In this document: piece by piece, positions 1-6,427 of the stretch
Numbering within the stretch: position 1 is the first letter of the stretch
Layout of the letters: each line of letters begins with the position of its first letter
Origin: JBIOJB01 sp044450465
GTDB lineage: Bacteria > Chloroflexota > Dormibacteria > Dormibacterales > Dormibacteraceae
Reading direction: 5' to 3'
Assembly (NCBI GenBank): GCA_044450465.1
Contig: JBIOJB010000103.1
Location: 1 to 10,028 of the forward strand
Length of the DNA stretch: 10,028 bases
Made by a program: the position numbers and the translations under genes
The notes under the pieces: generated by a model
Seen by the model: the letters and a program-made list of their open reading frames with translations, nothing else
What the model was told of the DNA's origin: nothing
The model's database searches: none

Positions 1-912
1 GCCCAGCTTCTTAGCGGCCTTCGATGCGTCGCCTCGAAGCTCGTCCACGTCGGAGGGCCGTAGGTAGGCCTCGTCGACGACCACGTACTTGTCCCACTCA
101 AGGCCCGCGACCTCGAATGCCGCCTCGGCGAAGTCGCGAACCGATCGCATCACGCCGGTCGCGATCACATAGTCGTCCGGCTCGTCCTGCTGCAGCATCA
201 GCCACATTGCTTCGACGTAGTCCCGCGCATGGCCCCAGTCGCGCTTGGAGTCGAGGTTGCCCAGGCGCAGCTTGTCGGTCTTGCCGGCGAGGATCTGTGC
301 GATGCCGCGGGTGATCTTGCGGGTGACGAAGTTTTCGCCGCGCCGGGGCGATTCGTGGTTGAACAGGATCCCGCTGCAGGCGAACAGGTGGTGCGCCTCG
401 CGATAGTTGACCGTCATCCAGTGGGCATAGAGCTTGGCGGCGGCGTACGGGCTCCGCGGGTGGAATGGCGAGGACTCGCTCTGGGGAGGGGGGGTGAGGC
501 CGAACATCTCGGAGGTCGAGGCCTGGTAGAAGCGAGTGGGCAGCCCCGCGGTCCGGATCGCCTCGAGCAGACGGGTCGTGCCGAGGCCGTCGGCGTCCCC
601 GGTGTATTCCGGCTGGTCGAAGGAGATCTGGACGTGGCTTTGCGCGGCGAGGTTGTAGATCTCGTCCGGCTTCACCGTCTTGACCAGGCGGTTGAGCCCG
701 CCCGAGTCGGTCATGTCGCCGTAGTGAAGGACGAAGCGCGCGCTTTCCGGGTGGGAAGGGTTGGCGTGCTGGAGGTGGTCGATCCGCCCGCGGTTCATGC
801 TCGAGGACCGGCGCACGACTCCATGCACCTCGTAGCCCTTGAGCAGCAGGAGCTCGGCGAGATAGGAGCCGTCCTGCCCGGTGATGCCCGTGATGAGCGC
901 GGTTTGAGCCAT
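1..912 (-). CDS. gmd: GDP-mannose 4,6-dehydratase, 3' end cut by window edge
   Basis: Converts GDP-D-mannose to GDP-4-keto-6-deoxy-D-mannose in the cytoplasm, the entry step to GDP-L-fucose, GDP-D-rhamnose and GDP-perosamine. The minus-strand frame from ATG at 912 is open to base 1, giving 304 codons; the family is about 340-370 residues, so only the C-terminal tail is missing. Seen: the NADP-binding motif GITGQDG (residues 9-15), RRSSSMNRGRIDHL (34-47), the catalytic T133-S134-E135 in STSEMFG, and Y156/K160 in SPYAAAK. The later FNHESPRRGENFVTRKI block (184-200) is diagnostic of Gmd and separates it from dTDP-glucose dehydratases. It starts 14 nt after the stop of the nuclease-like gene upstream, with no clear Shine-Dalgarno. 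Which reductase or epimerase uses its product lies outside the window. Confidence 0.96.
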   Translation of the reverse strand, partial: MAQTALITGITGQDGSYLAELLLLKGYEVHGVVRRSSSMNRGRIDHLQHANPSHPESARFVLHYGDMTDSGGLNRLVKTVKPDEIYNLAAQSHVQISFDQPEYTGDADGLGTTRLLEAIRTAGLPTRFYQASTSEMFGLTPPPQSESSPFHPRSPYAAAKLYAHWMTVNYREAHHLFACSGILFNHESPRRGENFVTRKITRGIAQILAGKTDKLRLGNLDSKRDWGHARDYVEAMWLMLQQDEPDDYVIATGVMRSVRDFAEAAFEVAGLEWDKYVVVDEAYLRPSDVDELRGDASKAAKKLG

Positions 913-926
913 CGCAGTAGGAAAGT

Positions 927-1940
927 CTATGGTCTGACGCCGGGTGCCGGGTCGGCGGCCTCCGCCAGCAGAAGCTCAGTCGCCATTCGCAACTCGGCCA
1001 AGGGCCGGCGAAAGCTCTTCAGCGGACCCGGAGAGGTCGAGCCAGGACGGAGCTCGAATTTGAAGTGGCCCTTGTCCTCGCGTGCGAACTCGATCAGTCT
1101 TTCTGAGGGAAACATCAGGAAGAACTCGTGGAATCTGCCCTCATCAGACAGCCAGACGAGCACGGTGAAGTAGGTCGTTGGTGCGGGCCGAAAGCTCGAT
1201 ATCCGGATGTCAACAGATGGGCGCGTATGCACCGCATCCACTGTCACGGTCTTAACCTGCAGTCCGATCACCCGCCGATTGACCCGGTGGCGCACGAGGA
1301 TCTCCGCTGTCTCCGAATCCGGAAACGGACGGAACAGGTTCAGGTCCTCAGACTCGGCCAGGCGGCGTACGACCTCCGATTCCCCCAAGAAGCCTAGGTC
1401 GCTCGACTCGAACGTCACCAGCTCTCCGGCAAGCGCCGGCGCAGACTGACTGGGCGAAAGACCGAATCTTTCCACCAGGCCATTTGAGCTCACGAGCCAG
1501 GGCGCCCACTTGCTTTGGGACCGTAGGCTCATGGGAAACGCCATCGCGTAAATCGGCCGGCCCTGGTCCAGTGAAGACTCCGCGAGCCGTCGAAAGTCCG
1601 CGGCGGGAACCACGAGCATCGCTGGGCCCAAACCACCGTCGACGGTAAGCCCGCTGACGACCAGCACCGAGTCGTCGGCGATGCTCCCGGCCGGCACGAC
1701 CAGGTGCACGTAGTCGTTCTTCATGGTCGATCGTCCTTTCGCCTGGACCGGGATGTAGGCGCCGTCGGACAGTCGGTGCACCAGGGCATCGATTCCGCGG
1801 TCCGACAGCGGCAGGAAGACATGAAGCTGTCCTCGCGATTGCTCGGTCAGTTCCGCCCACACACGGAACTCGAACACCTGGCCAGACGCGCTGGTCTCCT
1901 GGTAGGGCCACGGACCCGCCTCGCTCAGCTCTTCTCCCAT
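927..1940 (-). CDS. Tandem PD-(D/E)XK nuclease-like protein of unknown role
   Basis: This 337-residue soluble protein is not one I recognise by name. Its two halves look like copies of one fold. Each has G-x3-E, then about 20 residues on a P-x-x-D, an acidic residue before a hydrophobic strand, and Q-x-K: half 1 G20/E24, D47, D51, Q66/K68 (IPVQAKG); half 2 G183/E187, D208, E213, Q228/K230 (IGLQVKT). The order alpha helix, acidic strand, QxK strand resembles archaeal Holliday-junction-resolvase-like and PDDEXK_5-type PD-(D/E)XK domains. No signal peptide or membrane segment is visible. The start ATG overlaps the flippase stop (TGATG), so translation is probably coupled. A defence, DNA-repair or regulatory role, or a catalytically dead fold, are all possible; nothing here ties it to sugar chemistry. 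Base composition looks somewhat less GC-rich than the sugar genes, hinting at separate acquisition. Confidence 0.72.
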   Translation of the reverse strand: MGEELSEAGPWPYQETSASGQVFEFRVWAELTEQSRGQLHVFLPLSDRGIDALVHRLSDGAYIPVQAKGRSTMKNDYVHLVVPAGSIADDSVLVVSGLTVDGGLGPAMLVVPAADFRRLAESSLDQGRPIYAMAFPMSLRSQSKWAPWLVSSNGLVERFGLSPSQSAPALAGELVTFESSDLGFLGESEVVRRLAESEDLNLFRPFPDSETAEILVRHRVNRRVIGLQVKTVTVDAVHTRPSVDIRISSFRPAPTTYFTVLVWLSDEGRFHEFFLMFPSERLIEFAREDKGHFKFELRPGSTSPGPLKSFRRPLAELRMATELLLAEAADPAPGVRP

Positions 1941-3472
1941 CAGGGTTCTGCCAGCTCGCCGGGCGACTGCGGCGAGCCGCGCAGCCGCTGAAGCGTCAGC
2001 CGGAGGGTTTCTTTCAGATCCGCGCCGATCATGGCATTAGCGGCGAGCGCGAACGCCGCCGTCGCCAGGAGGTACGCGGCGACCAGCACCGGAAGCGTGA
2101 ACATGCCGAGGGCGCTCACGACCAGCCACGCGACGCCGTACGTGATGGCTGTGAGGCCGAGCACCTTGGCCACGTGCCGGTACCACTCCCACGGGCCGAC
2201 TTGCAGGCACTCCCGGCAGATCCTCTGCACCATGTAGCTGTACGCGAACAGGTTGTAGAAGACCCAGGAGAAGCCCGCGCCCGGCAAGCCGTACACGAAG
2301 ATCAACACGACGGTGACGGGCAAGACCACAAACAGCGCGTAGGTGGTGGTGCGTGACGCGATGTGGGGCTTGCCCATGGCGACGGACAGCGTGTAAGGAA
2401 CAGATTGCGTCCCGTTCATCCATGAGCCAAGCGCGAGAAAGGCCGTCGGCAGCAGAAGGCTCTGCGCCACACCCGCGTTGAACACATAGCGGTAGACCGG
2501 TAGCGCCGCGAAGCAGATGCCGGTGAAAAGTGGCAGCGTCCCGTAGCACACGAGGTCCTGAAGCTTGTGGTACTGCTGCAAAAGGCGCGGCCGGTCGCCC
2601 GCGGCAAACAGGCCCGAAAACGACGGAAATGCCGCTTGCGCCGCCGCCGCCGTGATCAGCGTGGCCCGGTTCACAGTCGACCACGCGAAGCTGTAGAAGC
2701 CGAACTCCGCGATCGGCAACACCTTGCTCACGATCACCTGCGCGGCCTGCGTGTGGACCAGCGACAGCACCGAGATCACCATCATGTGACCCGTGAAGCC
2801 CAGATTTCTCCGGATCACCGGCACGGAGAACGACGGCCGCATCGACGTCCAGCCGAGCAGCTGCGCAGCGGTGACCAGATACGCGCCGATGGTCAGGAGT
2901 GCGTTGATCGAGATCCAGGCCGCGACCGCATAGACCCGACCCCCCAAGAGCAGGATGAGCAGGATGCCGGCCTGCTGGCTGAGAGCCGCGCCGACGTCGA
3001 TGGCGTTGCTCAAATGCATCAACTGGCGCCCCCGGATCACGCTTGCGTATAGGCCACGCGGCAGCGCCACCAGCGACGTGGCGCTCATGATCCGCAGCAG
3101 GTTCGAAGCCGTCTGTGGATCGATCGATCGCAGATTGACCCAATGGCTCACCAGAAAAGGCGCCGTGATCCAGATCAGCGCCACGAGGACGAGGCCGGCA
3201 GCCCAGTAAAGCGTGGAGGCTGTCCGGATCAAGGTTCGCACGTAGCCGGGATCGGTTTCCATCTGGCTGGAGACCTCGCGCACGATGGTCGAGGAGACGC
3301 CGAGCTCGAGGGCGCTGGACAGCACCGTGGTCAGGACGATGTTGAAGAAGATCAACCCGAACACGTCGTCGCCCAGGCGGTGGAAGATGAAACGAACAGC
3401 TATCAGGCTGAGGACGAGGACCAGGCCCTGCCCCGTGACGTTGTAGATGATGTTCTTGGTGAGCCGGGTCAT
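1940..3472 (-). CDS. wzx: Wzx-type polysaccharide flippase (MOP superfamily)
   Basis: Predicted inner-membrane translocase that flips lipid-linked oligosaccharide repeat units for polymerisation or ligation. At 510 residues it is within the usual 400-510 range. The sequence is an almost unbroken series of hydrophobic helices, about 12-14 by eye. It opens with a basic N-terminus and a helix around residues 15-30, followed by the LELGVSSTIVREVS segment (56-69) typical of the Polysacc_synt/RfbX families, where a conserved Arg follows the second helix. No glycosyltransferase or ligase motif is present. The ATG at 3472 is the first start in frame; no Shine-Dalgarno precedes it. It heads the leftward unit wzx - nuclease-like - gmd and diverges from the TylF-like gene. 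Flippase specificity cannot be read from sequence, and a teichuronic or exopolysaccharide exporter of the same superfamily is equally possible. Confidence 0.88.
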   Translation of the reverse strand: MTRLTKNIIYNVTGQGLVLVLSLIAVRFIFHRLGDDVFGLIFFNIVLTTVLSSALELGVSSTIVREVSSQMETDPGYVRTLIRTASTLYWAAGLVLVALIWITAPFLVSHWVNLRSIDPQTASNLLRIMSATSLVALPRGLYASVIRGRQLMHLSNAIDVGAALSQQAGILLILLLGGRVYAVAAWISINALLTIGAYLVTAAQLLGWTSMRPSFSVPVIRRNLGFTGHMMVISVLSLVHTQAAQVIVSKVLPIAEFGFYSFAWSTVNRATLITAAAAQAAFPSFSGLFAAGDRPRLLQQYHKLQDLVCYGTLPLFTGICFAALPVYRYVFNAGVAQSLLLPTAFLALGSWMNGTQSVPYTLSVAMGKPHIASRTTTYALFVVLPVTVVLIFVYGLPGAGFSWVFYNLFAYSYMVQRICRECLQVGPWEWYRHVAKVLGLTAITYGVAWLVVSALGMFTLPVLVAAYLLATAAFALAANAMIGADLKETLRLTLQRLRGSPQSPGELAEP

Positions 3473-3480
3473 CTCAGCCG

Positions 3481-3486
3481 ACCATA
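3481..3486 (-). promoter_or_regulatory. Candidate -10 element (TATGGT) before wzx
   Basis: TATGGT fits the TANNNT -10 pattern and lies 8 nt before the wzx ATG inside the 38-bp divergent gap. No Shine-Dalgarno is seen, so transcription starting at or next to the ATG (a leaderless message) is possible. No convincing -35 is visible. A six-base match of this quality can arise by chance, so this is a weak call. Confidence 0.22.
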
Positions 3487-3510
3487 ACCGTACATTGAGG
3501 TTCGAGTCGA

Positions 3511-4281
3511 GTGGCTGCTAGACTCGCTCGGATCTTGAGGAGACCCCAGCTCGCAGAGCTGCCGCGACCGCTGCAACCACCTGCCCGCGCTCTCCGGTTC
3601 ATCCTGAAGGGCTCTCCCTACCGCTACGAAGCCGACGGGATGGCGACGCAGCACCTGTCTCCGTTTCTACAAGACCGAGACTTTAATGCTCGATATTCGA
3701 AGGTCGCGGGCATGTGGGCAGCAGACCTGCGATGGCGCTTGTGGATCCTCACCCAGACAGCGGCTCATTGCGCATCGCTCGACGGATCGTTTGCCGAGTT
3801 CGGGGTGTACCGAGGCGGTTGCGCGTACATGGTCCTTTCCGGAACGAGCCCGCATCGTGGGCGTTCGTGCTTCTTGTTCGACACCTTCGAGGGCATTCCA
3901 GATTCCAACCTCACCGAGGATGAGGTTCAAGCCGGTTTTGCGGGCCGCCTCGCCGACACGTCGCTCGACGAGGTTCGGTCGCGACTCAATCCATGGAACG
4001 ACCGTGTGCGCTTCGTGGCAGGCGATATCTTCAAGACACTTCCCGAGACGGAGACCGGTCCGCTGGCCTTCGCGCACATCGACCTGAATGCGGCCGCTCC
4101 GACGGAGGTTTCGTTGCGCTATACCTGGGCGAGACTGGTCCCTGCAGGCATCGTGGTCTTCGACGACTACGGTTGGGCAGATTACGGGGATCAGCGCCAG
4201 CTGATCGACAAGTTCTTCGACGGTGAGAAGGAGGCGATCATCGCGCTGCCGACCGGACAGGCGATGGCCATCAAGACCTAG
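3511..4281 (+). CDS. TylF/MycF-like SAM-dependent O-methyltransferase
   Basis: Predicted SAM- and divalent-metal-dependent methyltransferase of 256 residues, the size of TylF/MycF macrolide-sugar O-methyltransferases, which methylate hydroxyls of deoxysugars. Seen: SAM motif I GSFAEFGVYRGG (residues 92-103), an acidic strand with FDTFEGIP (123-130), a D-I turn at GDIFKTLP (171-178), HID (189-191) and FDDYG (217-221); D191 and D218/D219 are the probable metal ligands. The start is GTG at 3511, the first after an in-frame TGA at 3496-3498, with GAGG at 3497-3500 as ribosome site. An ATG at residue 44 is less likely because the family-like YRYEADGM stretch precedes it. It is the only plus-strand gene here, ending 12 nt from the convergent CmcI-like gene. 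It probably methylates a sugar hydroxyl of the glycan; the acceptor is unknown. Confidence 0.85.
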   Translation: MAARLARILRRPQLAELPRPLQPPARALRFILKGSPYRYEADGMATQHLSPFLQDRDFNARYSKVAGMWAADLRWRLWILTQTAAHCASLDGSFAEFGVYRGGCAYMVLSGTSPHRGRSCFLFDTFEGIPDSNLTEDEVQAGFAGRLADTSLDEVRSRLNPWNDRVRFVAGDIFKTLPETETGPLAFAHIDLNAAAPTEVSLRYTWARLVPAGIVVFDDYGWADYGDQRQLIDKFFDGEKEAIIALPTGQAMAIKT

Positions 4282-4293
4282 TCCGAAAATCTG

Positions 4294-5064
4294 CTAACTG
4301 CGGCGCTTCTTCACCCGCTTCAAAAAACCGCCCGGGCAGTGAGTGACCTTGAGCCTGTTGTAGTACGGATCGACCTGGAACTCATCGTTCTCTTCGATGA
4401 ACCTCTGCACCGCCTGCCAGGGGTTGTCCTTGTCCCAGGTCGGTTGACCGCCCGGTGCGTCCGTCAGCACCTGCATCACTCCGTCGAAGACCACCAGGTA
4501 GCTGTCCGGCGTGACCAGCGGCGCATACAGACGCAGCTCCTTGGCCACGTGCGCCGCTGTGTGGTTGGAGTCGAGCGTCACCATCACCTTGTCGTCGGGC
4601 CGGATATGGCGGCGGACCTCATCTACCGTGGCCTGCTCGACCGAGCTGCCCTCGATCAGGGTGAAGCGGCGGCTCAGCGGATGGCTCTGCAGCGCCAGGC
4701 GGTTGTATTTGCGGATCTCGACGTCGACACCGATGACGTGGCCCTTGCCGAGCAGCTCGAGGATCGAGGCGTAGAGGACGACGGCGCCGCCATGCGCGAC
4801 CCCGCATTCGATGATCACGTCGGGCCGCACCTTCCAGATGAGCTCCTGCATCATCACGATGTCTTCGGGCGTCTGGATGATGGGAATGCCCAACCACGTC
4901 GGCTCGTAGCTGATCTTCTGCTGCCAGCCCGAACGGGTGAACAGGTTGGAGACGACCTTGAAGCCTTCCGGCGTGTAGATGTCGACCTCGCGCTTACCCT
5001 TGGGTGTGGTCACCTCGATCTTCGGCTCTGGGCTCTCTTCGAAGAGCTCGGGGTTGTGCGTCAA
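4294..5064 (-). CDS. CmcI-family SAM-dependent methyltransferase
   Basis: Resembles the CmcI/rhamnosyl-O-methyltransferase family (often annotated cephalosporin hydroxylase), Rossmann methyltransferases that frequently sit in polysaccharide loci. From the TTG start (256 residues): SAM loop IIECGVAHGG (84-93), second strand GVDVEIRKYN (112-121), probable metal-site LDSNHT (164-169) and VVFDG (191-195), and YNRLKVTHCPGGFLKRV near the C-terminus. TTG at 5064 is chosen because AAGGAGG lies 4 nt upstream and the TTGA overlap with the preceding SDR stop matches the other junctions. An ATG at 5082 (six residues longer) or a TTG at 5130 would overlap that gene more and lack a ribosome site. Last gene of the rightward-rooted operon. 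Likely a glycan O-methyltransferase; beta-lactam hydroxylation is not expected because no antibiotic genes are nearby. Confidence 0.84.
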   Translation of the reverse strand: MTHNPELFEESPEPKIEVTTPKGKREVDIYTPEGFKVVSNLFTRSGWQQKISYEPTWLGIPIIQTPEDIVMMQELIWKVRPDVIIECGVAHGGAVVLYASILELLGKGHVIGVDVEIRKYNRLALQSHPLSRRFTLIEGSSVEQATVDEVRRHIRPDDKVMVTLDSNHTAAHVAKELRLYAPLVTPDSYLVVFDGVMQVLTDAPGGQPTWDKDNPWQAVQRFIEENDEFQVDPYYNRLKVTHCPGGFLKRVKKRRS

Positions 5065-5969
5065 CGTTCCTCCTTGCACCATTCGATTGTCTGGGCGAGC
5101 CCGTCTCGCAGCGAGTAGCGGGGCGACCAACCGGCCTCGGTCCGCAGCTTGTGGTTGTCACCGCAGACGTACGCGGGATCCCCTTCGCGAGTGGGATAGG
5201 CGCCCAGGCGAACCAGCTCTGGCCGACCCAGAAGCTCGCCCAATGTCTGCACGAGCCCGGCAATGGTAACAGCCTCTCCCGAGCACACATTGAACGTGCC
5301 GGAGAGGCGCAGACGGCTCAATGCGCAAAGTCCTGAGGCGACATCTTCGATGTGCAAATAGTCGCGCACCTGCCCTCCGGAGGTCGTGGGAAACTGTTGG
5401 CCGGCGGAGAGTGCCTTGATGGCCGAGGGCACCAGGCGGCGCTGGTCCTCGAACGGGCCGTAGATGTAGAACAGGCGAGCCCATGCCATGCCGATGCCGA
5501 GCTGGGATGCCCTCTGGGCCGCCACCAGGCTGAAGGCAAGCTTCGCGGCCGCATAAAGGGTCACTGGTTTCGTCAGGGACTCCTCCGTCAAGGGCGCCGA
5601 TTGCATCTCGTATTCGAAGCAGGTGCCTACACCGACCAGATGTCGGCATCCCACGGTGGCTAACTCCTCCAGGAGCGAGAGGCTGGAACGGAGCGAGCCC
5701 AGGTTCTCGGGCGAGGTGAGGTACTTCCCGGGTTCGGCGTACCAAGCGGCGTGGATGCAGGTCGAGGGCTTGTAGCGCGCCAGTACGGCCGCGACCGCCG
5801 CCTCGTCAGCCAGGTCCGCCTCGACGATCTCGATCCGTCCGCGAAGTCCGTCGAGCCGTGGGCGGGGCCGCCCGGGCCGGACCAAGGCGACGACCGCTTC
5901 GCTCTCGCCCATCTGCCGCACCACCTGTGAGCCGACGAACCCGGCCGCGCCGGTGACGAGGATCGTCAC
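5061..5969 (-). CDS. NAD(P)-dependent sugar epimerase/4-ketoreductase (extended SDR)
   Basis: Cytoplasmic extended short-chain dehydrogenase/reductase of 302 residues acting on nucleotide sugars. Seen: nucleotide-binding TGAAGFVG (6-13), HAAWYAEPGKY (73-83), active-site T116 in VGVGTCFEY, Y139/K143 in LYAAAK, LFYIYGPFED (166-175), RDYLHIEDVA (202-211) and GTFNVCSGE (224-232). The start is GTG at 5969, overlapping the upstream stop as GTGA with AAGGA at 5973-5977. Position after the dehydratase, C-methyltransferase and RmlC-like epimerase suggests it reduces the C4 ketone, giving the finished CDP-deoxysugar. A C4 epimerase role or a different nucleotide carrier cannot be excluded from sequence. 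The H-A-A-W-Y stretch recalls reductases of C-methylated sugar clusters, but that is family memory rather than proof. Confidence 0.85.
   Translation of the reverse strand: MTILVTGAAGFVGSQVVRQMGESEAVVALVRPGRPRPRLDGLRGRIEIVEADLADEAAVAAVLARYKPSTCIHAAWYAEPGKYLTSPENLGSLRSSLSLLEELATVGCRHLVGVGTCFEYEMQSAPLTEESLTKPVTLYAAAKLAFSLVAAQRASQLGIGMAWARLFYIYGPFEDQRRLVPSAIKALSAGQQFPTTSGGQVRDYLHIEDVASGLCALSRLRLSGTFNVCSGEAVTIAGLVQTLGELLGRPELVRLGAYPTREGDPAYVCGDNHKLRTEAGWSPRYSLRDGLAQTIEWCKEER
5069..5075 (-). promoter_or_regulatory. Strong ribosome binding site AAGGAGG deciding the CmcI-like start
   Basis: AAGGAGG lies 4 nt before TTG at 5064. It is embedded in the last codons (Lys-Glu-Glu-Arg-stop) of the upstream SDR gene, and it is the best Shine-Dalgarno match I found in the window. 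The spacing is somewhat short, but the layout is the same as at the RmlC-like/SDR junction. Confidence 0.6.
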
Positions 5970-6427
5970 CGTTCCTTGACGGACCAGTCGTACGGGATGT
6001 GGTTCTGGTGCGGGTCGAGGCGGATCGATTCCGCCTGATCATGGGGGATGTCGATCAGGTCAGCGATGATGGCGGGCTCGCGGCCGATTCCCTTGAAGCC
6101 GTTCCACAGGTCGGGTGGGATGACCACGAGCGAGTAGTTGTCGGGCCCAAGGAACAGCTCCATGAGCGCGCCCTTGGTGGGCGAGCCTTCGCGCTCGTCG
6201 TAGATCACAAGCTTCACCCGGCCGTGGATGCATGCGTAGTGGAGGGTCATGTTCTTGTGGCGGTGCCAGCCTTTGACGACGCCGGGGTACACGGTCGAGA
6301 AGTAGATCTCGCCAAATCTGGTGAAGTGCGGGTCGGTCGACTTGAGCATGTGGTAGATCGTTCCGCGCTCATCTGGGATGCGCTTGAGCGGCACCACCTT
6401 CACGCCGTCGATCACCGGCTCGCTCAT
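5966..6427 (-). CDS. RmlC-like cupin sugar 3,5- (or 3-) epimerase
   Basis: Small cupin of 153 residues related to dTDP-4-keto-6-deoxysugar 3,5-epimerases; RmlC itself is about 180-190, so this is a compact version. Seen: IPDERGTIYHML (17-28) matching the RmlC N-terminal strand, GVVKGWHRHK (49-58) with H55 at the position of the catalytic base, HGRVKLVIYDER (68-79), and IPPDLWNGFKGI (103-114) matching the usual P-x-G-x-x-H-G-F loop. Differences are noted: H55-R-H57 in place of a single His, and no Lys at the usual place about ten residues later. ATG at 6427 overlaps the methyltransferase stop as ATGA. A longer upstream in-frame start at 6520 is rejected because it would run 94 bases into that gene. 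It probably epimerises the 4-keto, C-methylated CDP-sugar. A 3,4-ketoisomerase-like activity of the same fold is the main alternative. Confidence 0.82.
   Translation of the reverse strand: MSEPVIDGVKVVPLKRIPDERGTIYHMLKSTDPHFTRFGEIYFSTVYPGVVKGWHRHKNMTLHYACIHGRVKLVIYDEREGSPTKGALMELFLGPDNYSLVVIPPDLWNGFKGIGREPAIIADLIDIPHDQAESIRLDPHQNHIPYDWSVKER

Noticed and set aside
229..1173. 314-codon plus-strand open frame opposite gmd
   Set aside because: Antisense to the unmistakable Gmd motifs; no family resemblance of its own.
2037..3143. 368-codon minus-strand frame overlapping wzx
   Set aside because: Out-of-phase shadow, Arg/Gly/His-rich, whereas the wzx frame gives a coherent multi-helix membrane protein.
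4282..4293. Possible bidirectional terminator between the convergent methyltransferase genes
   Set aside because: The gap is only 12 bp with no inverted repeat visible around the two stop codons.
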